Source: Spirosoma linguale DSM 74 (lineage in GTDB: Bacteria > Bacteroidota > Bacteroidia > Cytophagales > Spirosomataceae). From it: a DNA stretch of 64,000 nucleotides. The notes beneath the pieces were generated by a model that was not told the DNA's origin, made no database searches, and saw only the letters and a program-made list of their open reading frames with translations. This document shows positions 56,101 through 63,762 of the stretch, one piece after another (positions within the stretch are counted from its first letter, which is position 1; every line of letters begins with the position of its first letter). A program made the translations under genes and the position numbers. The stretch is from contig CP001769.1 of NCBI GenBank assembly GCA_000024525.1, forward strand, positions 5,985,001 to 6,049,000. Direction: 5' to 3'.

Positions 56101-56649
56101 GGGGCCGCTGTTGCGCGTAGCTACAAGGTGTTTATACGGGGCGTGAACAGTTTCAAAAGTGGTATACAACCCTTGTATCTGATGGATGGTATACCCATAG
56201 AGGACCCCGATGGAACCGCTTTGCTATTTTTCAGTACAAGTGATATTGAACGGATTGAATTGCTCAAAAGTGCGATTACAACGGGTACCTACGGAGCTCG
56301 GGGCGGAAACGGGGTGATAGCTTTTTACACCAAAAGCTATCGATCCATGCAGGGAAGTGAGAAGCTTAAGGAGGGAATGACGCCGATTCAATTTATTGGC
56401 TACCCGTCGGTGCAGCGCGAGTTCTACGTACCGCACTACGATGCGGAGGCAACCACCAGCCCGATTTCCGGCCCCGTCGATAACCGGGATGTATTGTATT
56501 GGAAACCAATGATGCAAACCGACAGTCAGGGACGCAGCCAGCTACGTTTTCCGCTGTCGGACGTCGTTCGGACGGTACGCGTGGTGATACAGGGTGTTAC
56601 GGCCGATGGTCGTCCGGTGCTGGGCGTTCAGCTAATCCGGGTTCAATAA
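53101..56649 (+). CDS. Large outer-membrane-associated protein with carboxypeptidase-regulatory domain, macroglobulin-like region and TonB plug
   Basis: An 1182-residue protein with a signal peptide (about 1-24). A carboxypeptidase regulatory-like domain (PF13715) occupies about 28-115 (LTGSVTDATTGKPMPFANVYVNG). The centre has macroglobulin-type MG2 strands (VFVHIDKPVYATGDRLWM near 415 and TDALLTG/TYRLRAYT-like), and later NGLPALAALSASITDAD. A TonB-dependent receptor plug domain (PF07715) lies at about 985-1095 (LYEMIQGRLAGVTV and VFIRGVNSF), and the tail (LYWKPMMQTDSQGRSQLRF) is again macroglobulin-like. No 22-stranded barrel is present, although the family would usually need one for transport. 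It may bind TonB-linked substrates or partner proteins at the outer membrane; this is inference. Confidence 0.75.
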   Translation: MRCSFFLGWITALLLLGSTRMAHGQTAAVLTGSVTDATTGKPMPFANVYVNGSTRGTITDEKGVYTLTGVPLGTVEIAASFVGYQPARQTIRFDNTTPQRANFQLKPSEQTLEAVTVRGNPKQWERQLRQFKKQLFGEPFGGQCLLVNSEVISFNEAKDHLYATANEPLIIENQALGYRLIYALQHFDATSSGNVYSAGTARFEELKPQNERQANQFRRNRLTAYKGSIRHLMASLADNTFKEAGFLVYQEDVTKPIFLESRSITLAAAVSDYKRLIPVKVSTLIQPGRLATERRLVSPMKLIVFYTNAVSGFSPYPDARYAYTEMTLPRSQLQLTVDGIITMPEGMEAKGSMGNDRLSTMLPADWKPDGTQKQTLTNDPLATQGKLTLPDARLERITTAFNERFKLLAPNVFVHIDKPVYATGDRLWMSTYFLDAANHQRASGETALHVDLLSSTGKLVQHQWVRIVDGRGEGNFRLSDTLLTGTYRLRAYTDEDDAQRRPAFERSVAIYNLFRNEVSIRSDSVSQPVDVQILPEGGRWITGLPTRLGVKIIQPNGHGLLIAGRIVDDQGAEVARFRTNPQGMTSVSMEPKPQRTYYADIVYNNQPQRVPLPKPETEGLLLSADAISDTTRLALTILSTNRAVIDSVYILIQQHGRVVDQRKLLLQNGVAKLSLPMMSWLPGLTQVTLYDATAKPQAERLVFVPEFVAPVRVLMGINKTRYQPREQVSLSVNLTDNGLPALAALSASITDADQVPDDTAEATLPAHLLLTGELRGRIENPNQYVANHSAETRRALDDLLLTQGWRRVTGTPETERLGGVSLRGRIVNAKNQPISGAQLMVAPTAGQSSIKSAGVDEQGRFRLAGLAIADTVRLLTQITDRQFKNIPTKDAILVLEGPGKLWEYAKLPVAPNGPTLRSQLEAARIRQEANAGFYRDKTAKVLKEVTVRAQKFDKRPEDIQQRSLHNEADAVLVVDEKSPAYQNLYEMIQGRLAGVTVTREGAAVARSYKVFIRGVNSFKSGIQPLYLMDGIPIEDPDGTALLFFSTSDIERIELLKSAITTGTYGARGGNGVIAFYTKSYRSMQGSEKLKEGMTPIQFIGYPSVQREFYVPHYDAEATTSPISGPVDNRDVLYWKPMMQTDSQGRSQLRFPLSDVVRTVRVVIQGVTADGRPVLGVQLIRVQ

Positions 56650-56729
56650 CGTAGGGATTGATTTTGTATTTGCAGGAAATTGTTAACTTGGCTAAAGTAT
56701 CCTTGAAATGGCGTGGGCCGACAGTAATT

Positions 56730-56945
56730 ATGATTTATCAACTAGAAATCGATGATCGCGACGAGATGGGCAAGGCCGTGTTGGCATTCATTCGACAGAT
56801 GGCAGCAACGAATAAAGCGATAAAACCTCCGGTCGCACTCAATAAGCCGGATTTGACAGAACGCCCTTTTGGCACTATGAAGGGTAGCTTCAAACTAGCT
56901 CCAGACTTTAACGAGCCACTGGATGATCTTAAAGACTATATGTGA
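56730..56945 (+). CDS. Antitoxin of a VapBC-like pair
   Basis: A 71-residue acidic-basic protein starting at the ATG at 56730; an earlier TTG at 56658 is less likely. It contains KDYM at the end and NKPDLTERPFGTMKGSFKL in the middle, which fits the DUF2281-type antitoxins that are found next to PIN toxins. Its stop overlaps the toxin start (TGATG), a common sign of a toxin-antitoxin operon. DNA binding and self-repression are inferred from the family. Confidence 0.7.
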   Translation: MIYQLEIDDRDEMGKAVLAFIRQMAATNKAIKPPVALNKPDLTERPFGTMKGSFKLAPDFNEPLDDLKDYM

Positions 56946-57343
56946 TGCGCTTACTGATTGATACCCATATCCTGTTATGGGTGTTGGAAGCTGATCCTCA
57001 ATTATCGGCTCGTGCCGCTGAACTGATTCGTAGTACCAGCAATGAAGTGTTTGTAAGTGCCGCATCGCTGCTTGAAATTTCCATCAGAAAAAAGATTGGC
57101 AAACTGGATACAACCCGGACGGCAACAGAAATCCTCCAAGAGATGACCCACGTATTAGCTATTCAGCTTCTGCCTATTCTCCCCCATCATCTAGATGCGT
57201 ACCAGTTAATACCGCTTCATGAGGATCATCGTGATCCCTTCGATCGGTTATTAATCGCTACTGCCTTTGCCGACAATCTAGTATTAATATCTGATGATGG
57301 AAAGTTTGATCGGTATACTCCTTTCGTAACCTTAGTTCGATAG
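56945..57343 (+). CDS. VapC-like PIN-domain toxin
   Basis: A 132-residue PIN domain (PF01850). The acidic metal site is visible: Asp6 in LLIDTHILLW, a Glu in SLLEISIRKKIGKL near 47, and the DPFDRLLIATA motif near 100 followed by LISDDGKFDRY. PIN toxins of the VapC type cleave RNA, often tRNA or rRNA, and are held inactive by the partner antitoxin. Its ATG overlaps the antitoxin stop by one base. The pair is a stand-alone unit between the TonB-plug gene and a hairpin. Confidence 0.85.
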   Translation: MRLLIDTHILLWVLEADPQLSARAAELIRSTSNEVFVSAASLLEISIRKKIGKLDTTRTATEILQEMTHVLAIQLLPILPHHLDAYQLIPLHEDHRDPFDRLLIATAFADNLVLISDDGKFDRYTPFVTLVR

Positions 57344-57474
57344 CCTATTTGCTTGGTTCTTCGTTTTCACTCCTAAAGCTAAAAATAACTTTACATTCAG
57401 TCGTATTTCAAATCCGGCGCGCCTATGCACGGTTTGAGAACGTACTACACTAACGTGAATTTGGGATTAACTAA

Positions 57475-57521
57475 ATATATCCTGCGTTAATATCAGATAT
57501 TGCTATTAACGCAGGATATAT
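57475..57521. terminator. Perfect 18-base-pair hairpin between convergent genes
   Basis: ATATATCCTGCGTTAATA (57475-57492) and its exact reverse complement (57504-57521) flank an 11-base loop. It lies between the stops of the VapC-like gene (57343) and the M20 gene (57566), so it probably ends transcription from both sides. Confidence 0.7.
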
Positions 57522-57565
57522 TCAACCTTATTAAACAAATTGCGCTGATCTGTAAGCCGCTGAAC

Positions 57566-58753
57566 TTACACAACCCGCAACTCCTGCACGGCCAGCCAAC
57601 TCATCAGCCCAGCACCCGTTTCCAGCGATGCTTCGTCGATGTCGAAGGTGGGCGTGTGAACCCCCGACACGATACCGCGTGCTTCGTTTCGGGTGCCGAG
57701 TCGATAAAAACAGGAGTCGACAACCTGTGAATAGAACGCAAAATCTTCGCCCGCCATCCATAGATCGAGGTCAACGATGTTTTCGGCACCCATATACTCG
57801 ACAGCCTGCGACCGAACGCGCCGGGTTAGCTCGGGGTGGTTTTTCAGGAACGGGTATCCATGAACAATCGTGAATTCGCAGGAGCCGCCCATGGCTTCGG
57901 CTATCCCTTCGGCCAGTTTGACCATGCGTTTTTTGCCCTCTTCGCGCCACTCTTCATTCATGCACCGGAACGTGCCCTGAATAGTCACTTCGTTAGGAAT
58001 GACGTTTGTAACGCCATCGGCAATGAACCGGCCAAACGACAGAACCGACGGGCTGGACGGCGGCCGGTTGCGGCTGATGATCTGCTGTAAGGCAACAATA
58101 ATATGGGAAGCGATCAGCACCGGATCGACCAGATTATCCGGCATGGCCGCGTGGCCCCCTTTGCCGCGAACGGTCAGGTAAAGCTCGTCGGTACTGGCCA
58201 TGTACATGCCTTCGCGGAAGCCGATTTTACCCACCGGAATATTGGGTGCCACGTGTTGACCGATCATGCTCATGGGGGCCGGATTTTCCAGCACACCTTC
58301 TTTAATCATGAGTGATGCGCCACCGGGTGCTTTCTCTTCGCCCGGCTGAAAAACCAGCTTGACCGTGCCATCGAACTGATCGCGTAAAACGTGCAGAATA
58401 CGGGCAACACCAAGCAAACTGGCCGTGTGTGCATCGTGTCCACAGGCATGCATAACGCCATCGACGGTCGATTTGTACGGTACATCGTTGGCTTCGTGAA
58501 TGGGCAGCGCATCCATATCGGCCCGAAGCGCGACAACCCGACTGCCGGGGTTACGTCCTTCAACAATGGCCACCAGGCCCGTATCGGCTACGCCTTCCTG
58601 CGGGGTTATGCCAATGGCTTTGAGCTGATCGGCGACGAAGCGGGCCGTATTTCGCTCATGGAAAGAAAGTTCGGGGTGCGCGTGCAGGTGTCGGCGGGTT
58701 TGCACGATGTCGGCCGCATATTGCCGGGCAAGGGATTTGATTGAATCGAGCAT
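57566..58753 (-). CDS. M20 family amidohydrolase (N-acyl amino acid hydrolase-like)
   Basis: A 395-residue cytoplasmic protein. The M20D metal-binding motifs are clear: HAHPELSFHE at 24-33, ACGHDAH with Cys104 and His106, and QPGEEKAPGG with Glu near 138; a conserved His lies in the dimerisation part (GKGGHAAMP). Enzymes of this group hydrolyse N-acyl amino acids, hippurate or amino-acid conjugates and bind two metal ions. No signal peptide. It follows the RDD gene on the same strand after a gap of about 70 bases that is filled by an inverted repeat. Confidence 0.9.
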   Translation of the reverse strand: MLDSIKSLARQYAADIVQTRRHLHAHPELSFHERNTARFVADQLKAIGITPQEGVADTGLVAIVEGRNPGSRVVALRADMDALPIHEANDVPYKSTVDGVMHACGHDAHTASLLGVARILHVLRDQFDGTVKLVFQPGEEKAPGGASLMIKEGVLENPAPMSMIGQHVAPNIPVGKIGFREGMYMASTDELYLTVRGKGGHAAMPDNLVDPVLIASHIIVALQQIISRNRPPSSPSVLSFGRFIADGVTNVIPNEVTIQGTFRCMNEEWREEGKKRMVKLAEGIAEAMGGSCEFTIVHGYPFLKNHPELTRRVRSQAVEYMGAENIVDLDLWMAGEDFAFYSQVVDSCFYRLGTRNEARGIVSGVHTPTFDIDEASLETGAGLMSWLAVQELRVV

Positions 58754-58757
58754 AAGG

Positions 58758-58821
58758 GTCTGGGTGAGCCAGAGGCTGACCCGTTAAATTTATCAAAGGC
58801 CAGCCGGAGGCTGACCCAGAC
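58758..58821. repeat. Imperfect inverted repeat filling the gap between RDD and M20 genes
   Basis: GTCTGGGT at 58758-58765 is matched by ACCCAGAC at 58814-58821, and the arms continue as AGCC/GGCT dyads inward, with several mismatches. It fills almost all of 58754-58822. A direct repeat GGCTGACCC is also present in each arm. Confidence 0.65.
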
Positions 58822-58822
58822 G

Positions 58823-59518
58823 TCACTGTGCTGTTATAAACTGATAATCGCTGACAACCGTTTCCAGAAAGGTCCAATTTGGCAAATCGCTCTGGATACC
58901 GGTCACCTCTTTAATTTTATCGGCCGTCCGTTGAACGGCCAGTTCATCACCCTGTCGAAGGATATGGCGAACAATGCCCATATCCCGGTCGGACAATAAC
59001 CGCACATCAGGAAACTGAACCACGTAGGTTTCGGGTAAAGGTTGAAATAGTACGTCGTCCAGCGAAACGGCGGGTTTTAATTTAACAACGGTTGTGCCGG
59101 CGGCAATGTCGCCCAGCCGCTGGCCTTTCCCGTTGGCGGCTACCGTAATGATGGGCACAATGCCACCGAGAAAGCCTACGGATTCAACAATGCGCAGCAC
59201 CCATCGAATCAGATAAGCGCCCAGGCCCGGCTGCGACCCATCCAGCATGACCACCCGGATACCCAGCGCAATCTTGCCAACACTACGTCCGTTCAGCATC
59301 CATTCGGATAGCAAATCGTAAAATAAAACGGGCGACAGCACCAGAATCGAGTAAAACGTACCCGGCGTTATCTTCAACCGGGCGGGTATGCCAAAGACCA
59401 GCAAAACCCAGCCAAAAATAACCAGATAATCGAGCATGGCGGCCAGAATTCGCTCGCCAATACTGGCGGGTTCGTATTCCAGTAAAACGTTTTGGGAGGT
59501 GCGGATGGCAACAGACAT
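58823..59518 (-). CDS. RDD family membrane protein
   Basis: From the ATG at 59518 the protein has 231 residues. The RDD domain (PF06271) covers about 15-150, with ASIGERILAAMLDYLVI, LLSEWMLNGRSVGKIALGI and GQRLGDIAAGTTVV, and three or four membrane helices. The C-terminal part is soluble. RDD proteins are linked to small-molecule or ion transport in some bacteria; a function here is not known. It is divergent from the SpoIIM-like operon, an arrangement typical of the Bacteroidota MoxR cluster. Confidence 0.87.
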   Translation of the reverse strand: MSVAIRTSQNVLLEYEPASIGERILAAMLDYLVIFGWVLLVFGIPARLKITPGTFYSILVLSPVLFYDLLSEWMLNGRSVGKIALGIRVVMLDGSQPGLGAYLIRWVLRIVESVGFLGGIVPIITVAANGKGQRLGDIAAGTTVVKLKPAVSLDDVLFQPLPETYVVQFPDVRLLSDRDMGIVRHILRQGDELAVQRTADKIKEVTGIQSDLPNWTFLETVVSDYQFITAQ

Positions 59519-59689
59519 GCGTAAGAGTCGTGAGTCAAAGGCCAAAAGTCGTTAGTAAGCCCCTTTCATCAAAAACTTTTCATGAAAAATCAGATTTTGG
59601 CTACATTAGACTCACTAACTTAGTTACTTGCCTGCCTCTACTCTTACTGCCTGCTACTCCATACCAACACCTAACCCGGCACGACTCCT

Positions 59690-60637
59690 ATGCGCGAAGC
59701 TCTTTTTGTTAAACGCAATACTGACAAATGGCGTGACATTGAGCAAAACCCCACCCGCGATCCCGATGAACTAACGGCCCGCTTTGTGGAACTGACCGAC
59801 GACTTGTCGTACGCCCGTACGTTCTACCCTGATTCGAACGTAACGCGCTACCTCAACGGACTCGCGGCTCAGATGCACCGGGGGCTGATGCAGAACCGGC
59901 GCGACGACCGCAGCCGGTTTATCACGTTCTGGAAATACGAGCTTCCACTTCTTTTCCGGCAGTCGCACCGATTGCTGGCCTTATCGGCGGGCATCTTTCT
60001 GGCAGCGGGTATACTTGGCTGGCTGTCGGCCGCGCACGACAACACGTTTGTACGACTCATTCTGGGCGACGCGTACGTGAATATGACGCTCGAAAACATC
60101 AAAAAGGGCGATCCACTGGGCGTTTATAACAGCAGCGACCAATCGACGATGTTTGTCCAGATCACGCTGAACAATATTTACGTGGCCTTCCGAACGTTTA
60201 TTTTCGGGCTGTTTGCTTCGTTCGGCACCATGGCGATGCTCTTTTACAACGGGGTTATGCTGGGCGCTTTCCAGTACTTTTTCTACGAGCGGGGACTCCT
60301 GCTCGACTCCGTCCTGAAAATATGGATTCATGGTACGCTCGAAATCTCGGCCATTATCATTGCCGGTTGCGCGGGTCTGACGGTGGGCAATAGCCTGTTG
60401 TTTCCGGGCACCTACTCCCGGCTGGAGTCGTTCAAACGGGGCATAAAACAAGGGCTGAAGATTGCCGTTGGGCTGGTGCCGGTTTTTATCATGGCGGGTT
60501 TTCTGGAAAGTTTTATCACGCGGCTAACCCTGCCGCCCCTTATAAGCGGAAGTATCATTCTGGTTTCAGCCGCTTTTATTAGCTGGTATTTTGTTCTGTA
60601 TCCTATCTCCCTTAACCGTACAAATAGCCATGATTGA
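59690..60637 (+). CDS. SpoIIM-like (stage II sporulation protein M family) membrane protein
   Basis: A 315-residue protein of the SpoIIM family (PF01944) with five or six membrane helices, such as LSAGIFLAAGILGWL, NNIYVAFRTFIFGLFASFG and ISAIIIAGCAGLTVGNSL, where the HGTLEISAIIIAG block is the family hallmark. In Firmicutes, SpoIIM acts in engulfment; in Bacteroidota its homologues sit beside RDD, DUF4129 and MoxR genes and their role is not known. It overlaps the next gene by 8 bases (ATGATTGA), so it is translationally coupled and heads the operon. Confidence 0.88.
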   Translation: MREALFVKRNTDKWRDIEQNPTRDPDELTARFVELTDDLSYARTFYPDSNVTRYLNGLAAQMHRGLMQNRRDDRSRFITFWKYELPLLFRQSHRLLALSAGIFLAAGILGWLSAAHDNTFVRLILGDAYVNMTLENIKKGDPLGVYNSSDQSTMFVQITLNNIYVAFRTFIFGLFASFGTMAMLFYNGVMLGAFQYFFYERGLLLDSVLKIWIHGTLEISAIIIAGCAGLTVGNSLLFPGTYSRLESFKRGIKQGLKIAVGLVPVFIMAGFLESFITRLTLPPLISGSIILVSAAFISWYFVLYPISLNRTNSHD

Positions 60638-61520
60638 CCTCTTCGAGCAACGCGATTTTGGCAACAAGATCAATGCCACGTTTCAGTACGTTATTCAGAA
60701 CATGCGCAGCCTGGGGCTGGCGCTGCTTTACATTGTAGGGCCGGTAGCTCTGTTGGCGGGTATTGCATCCGGTGTGATGCAATCGAATATGCTGCATCTG
60801 ATGAGCGACCCGGACAATACCGATGCCGACAACCCAATGGCCGCGTTTCAGATGATGAGCCAGGTATTCTCACCCACCTTCTGGGTAGCTATGCTGTTTA
60901 GTCTGCTGGCCAACGTAGCGGTTATTCTGACGACTTATACCCACATGAAACTTTACAACCGGACAAAAAGTACGGAAATAAGCGTTCCCGAAATTTGGGC
61001 AGAAGTTCAGCCGGTAATCGGGCGGGCGCTGGTTATCTCACTGTTGAACTCAATTATCATCGGTGTTGGGTTTATGTTTCTTTTTATACCGGGCATCTAC
61101 GTGGCCGTCGTTCTGTCGTTGTCCCTGGCCGTTGCGGTGTTTGAAGGGGCCGATTTTGGTACTACCTGGGACCGTTGTTTCAAGCTCATTCGCGACAAGT
61201 GGTGGTCTACCTTCGGGCTGATTGTGGTTATGGGCATCATTGTAACCATCATAGGCTTTCTCTTTGCCGCACCCACGGCCATTATCGCCTTTTTAACGGG
61301 TGCCAAACTACTGCCCGATGTTTCGGTTGTATGGTTGATACTTGGCAACGTTATCAACATCGTTGGCCGAACACTGTTGAACGTTATTCTCTATATAGCC
61401 ATTGGCTTTCAATATACCAACCTGGTGGAGCGTCAGGAAGGTCGGGGCCTGCTCTCAGCCATCGACTCCATTGGCACGTCACCAACCCAACCCCGCGCAA
61501 CGGATGAAGGAGCATATTGA
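60630..61520 (+). CDS. Integral membrane protein of the MoxR-type operon
   Basis: From the ATG at 60630 the protein has 296 residues. It starts with a short amphipathic part (FEQRDFGNKINATFQYVIQN), then six or so membrane helices, with FIPGIYVAVVLSLSLAVAVFEG and FGLIVVMGIIVTIIGFLF as examples. I do not recognise a named family with certainty, but a protein of this type is regularly found after SpoIIM-like genes in Bacteroidota. It overlaps its upstream neighbour by 8 bases and the next gene by 17, so all three are coupled. Confidence 0.75.
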   Translation: MIDLFEQRDFGNKINATFQYVIQNMRSLGLALLYIVGPVALLAGIASGVMQSNMLHLMSDPDNTDADNPMAAFQMMSQVFSPTFWVAMLFSLLANVAVILTTYTHMKLYNRTKSTEISVPEIWAEVQPVIGRALVISLLNSIIIGVGFMFLFIPGIYVAVVLSLSLAVAVFEGADFGTTWDRCFKLIRDKWWSTFGLIVVMGIIVTIIGFLFAAPTAIIAFLTGAKLLPDVSVVWLILGNVINIVGRTLLNVILYIAIGFQYTNLVERQEGRGLLSAIDSIGTSPTQPRATDEGAY

Positions 61521-62277
61521 ATTAAAGAAGGTCTGGCTGGTGGGCTGGCTTTGTCTAATCCTGCTGGGCTCACCGCCAGTAGCCTGGTCGCAGACGAAAA
61601 GGGCTGATTCAACTTTGGTAAAGCCCACCGTAGTTAACGCCCGCGACGATCGGTCTCCGATGCGTGTACGTTACCCGGACCCGGAGCATCTGCGCGACAA
61701 ACAAACGGACCACGACTACCAATACACTAGCGAAGCCCCTCCGCCCGAAAATCCACTGGCCCGTTTCTGGGTCTGGCTTATGCGTAAGCTGGGCAGCTTT
61801 CTGTCCAGTGAAGCTTACCAGAACGTTTGGCAGTATGTAATTCTGGTAGCAATTGCCAGCGCGGCTGTTTACCTGCTCATGAAGGCCGAAGTACTGGGTT
61901 TCCTGTTTTCGAAGAAAGCACAGTCGGTTGATCTGGCGTACGAGAACCTAACCGAAAATATTCATGAGATCAACTTCGATTCGGCCGTTGAAGAGGCTAT
62001 CAGCCAGCGTAATTTCCGGCTGGCGGTTCGGTTGATGTACCTGCAAACGCTCAAACACTTGAGTGATGCAGGGCGCATTCAGTACAAACCCGACAAAACC
62101 AACCGGCAGTATGTTCATGAATTAGTCAACTCGTCACTTCAACCTGAATTTGAACACCTCACCCGTCAGTTCGAATTTACCTGGTATGGCGATTTTCCCA
62201 TCGACGAAAGTCGGTTCAGGGCACTGCAAACCCGCTTTACCGCGTTCAACGGGGCGAACAAACAATTGACAACGTAA
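61504..62277 (+). CDS. DUF4129-like protein with one membrane segment
   Basis: From the ATG at 61504 the protein has 257 residues, with a signal peptide (about 10-30, ending AWSQ) and one membrane segment (about 110-135). The C-terminal soluble part (about 150-257) fits DUF4129 (PF13559): a YENLTENIHEINFDSAVEEAI stretch, LMYLQTLKHLSDAG, and FTWYGDFPI, as in proteins linked to MoxR clusters. The earlier in-frame ATG at 61402 lies within the upstream gene and is unlikely. It overlaps that gene by 17 bases. Confidence 0.78.
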   Translation: MKEHIELKKVWLVGWLCLILLGSPPVAWSQTKRADSTLVKPTVVNARDDRSPMRVRYPDPEHLRDKQTDHDYQYTSEAPPPENPLARFWVWLMRKLGSFLSSEAYQNVWQYVILVAIASAAVYLLMKAEVLGFLFSKKAQSVDLAYENLTENIHEINFDSAVEEAISQRNFRLAVRLMYLQTLKHLSDAGRIQYKPDKTNRQYVHELVNSSLQPEFEHLTRQFEFTWYGDFPIDESRFRALQTRFTAFNGANKQLTT

Positions 62278-62307
62278 GAACCGTCCGGCCATCCGGCACC
62301 TGCGCCT

Positions 62308-63504
62308 TTGCTGAAACCGAATAAATATCTGCTTATTCTACTGGCTACGATAACGGCTTACTCACTTTTCGAGTACTACCGTCCGAAGCCCATTGACTGG
62401 CGGCCGACCTACGAAAACGACGATAAGATTCCATTTGGTACCCAGGCGTTGTTTGACCTGCTGCCCGATGTCATAAAACCCTCGGGGGTCAATGAGGTAC
62501 GCTTACCGGTCTACAATTTCCTGACCGAAACCAGATTGCCCACGCGCAGCAACTATATACTTATATGCCAGGAATTTAATGCTGACAAGAATGATCTGAA
62601 ACAGCTGTTCAACTACGTCAGGCGGGGCAACAGTGTATTTATCTCAGCCTATGACCTGCCCGATTCATTGGGCAAAGTATTAGGATTCAAAGCGGAGGTA
62701 GAAGACCCGAATAAGGCCGATTCAACTCTGCGTCAGTACTTTGTCAACCCAGCCTTACAAAAGGCTATCGGGTACAATTTTACGTACGACGACGGCCGTA
62801 ATTTTCTACGAATAACCAAACCCGGCCAGATAACGGTGTTGGGTCGAAATGCCCGCAAAGAGCCGGTTTTCATCAGAATTCAATACGGGAAAGGGCAGTT
62901 TTTAATTCATAACTTACCGTTGGCATTCACGAATTATTATGTGCTGGGCCAGAAAACGTCTGATTATGCGTTTAAAGCGTTGTCGTATCTCCCTGCTCAG
63001 CCAACCTATTGGGATGAGTACCAGAAACAGGGGCGTTTCGATGAAGATCAGCAGTCGATCTTTCGGTATGTCCGGTCGCAGCCAGCCCTTAACTGGGCGT
63101 ATTATCTGGTGGTTTTTGGCCTGATTTTCTACGCCATTTTCGCCGGAAAGCGCACCCAGCGGATTATTCCCGTTGTAGAGCCACCCCAGAATACCTCGCT
63201 GGATTTCGTAAAAACAATTGGCCGGATGTATTTTCAGCAGGGTGATCATGATAACCTCGGCCGTAAGAAAATTCAGTATTTCCTGGCTGATGTTCGCGAA
63301 CGATATGGGTTAAACACAACGGTTTTAGATAAAGAATTTACGGAAGCCCTGGCTCGCAAAAGTGGTGCTTCGCTGGATGAAACCGCCGAGTTGGTACGAA
63401 TTCTGCGAGACGCCCAACGGAGTATTACGCTTTCGGAGTTTGATTTGATTACCTTGAACCAGGCAATGGAACACTTTCAGAACCGGGATTTTAACCAGAT
63501 TTGA
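62308..63504 (+). CDS. DUF4350 domain protein
   Basis: A 398-residue protein with an N-terminal membrane segment (about 5-22) and a second segment near 270-285. The region 35-230 fits DUF4350 (PF14258): KIPFGTQALFDLLPD, FNYVRRGNSVFISAYDLPD, and GKGQFLIHNLPLAFTNYY. The start is a TTG, directly after LRLLLKPNK-like bases, and lies in the same reading frame as the upstream gene with only a TAA between, so a single readthrough would fuse the two proteins. Its role is unknown, but it is a fixed part of the MoxR/DUF58 operons in Bacteroidota. Confidence 0.8.
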   Translation: MLKPNKYLLILLATITAYSLFEYYRPKPIDWRPTYENDDKIPFGTQALFDLLPDVIKPSGVNEVRLPVYNFLTETRLPTRSNYILICQEFNADKNDLKQLFNYVRRGNSVFISAYDLPDSLGKVLGFKAEVEDPNKADSTLRQYFVNPALQKAIGYNFTYDDGRNFLRITKPGQITVLGRNARKEPVFIRIQYGKGQFLIHNLPLAFTNYYVLGQKTSDYAFKALSYLPAQPTYWDEYQKQGRFDEDQQSIFRYVRSQPALNWAYYLVVFGLIFYAIFAGKRTQRIIPVVEPPQNTSLDFVKTIGRMYFQQGDHDNLGRKKIQYFLADVRERYGLNTTVLDKEFTEALARKSGASLDETAELVRILRDAQRSITLSEFDLITLNQAMEHFQNRDFNQI

Positions 63505-63506
63505 AA

Positions 63507-63643
63507 GATTAGACAAGATTATTGACTTAAGCTCTTCGAGCTATTTAAAAAAGATTTTTACAAGATTATTACATAAGACACTTAAGCTATTTTAAAAAGA
63601 TTATCAAGATGATAAACTTAAGCCCTATGAGCTATTTAAAAAA
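63507..63643. repeat. Three tandem degenerate 46-base repeats
   Basis: Units at 63507-63552, 63553-63598 and 63599-63643 each begin GATT and share CAAGAT, CTTAAGC and a closing TTTAAAAA. Units 1 and 3 are the most alike: the 31 bases 63525-63555 and 63616-63646 differ at four or five positions. The array lies 2 bases after the DUF4350 stop and about 120 bases before the MoxR start. Confidence 0.7.
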
Positions 63644-63762
63644 GATGCAATGAGTTGATTAGCTACAGTTGCAATCCTGTATGAATAGCGGAAAGAGTTT
63701 AGGCCAGTAATCTTACAAATCCTTTAAATCCGGTTAAAATCCCGGTCCGGTTCTGACACCCT

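Noticed and set aside
59519..59690. Possible palindrome upstream of the SpoIIM-like gene
   Set aside because: GTAAGAGTCGTGAGTC and later GACTCACTAAC-type motifs pair only loosely; not clear enough to annotate.
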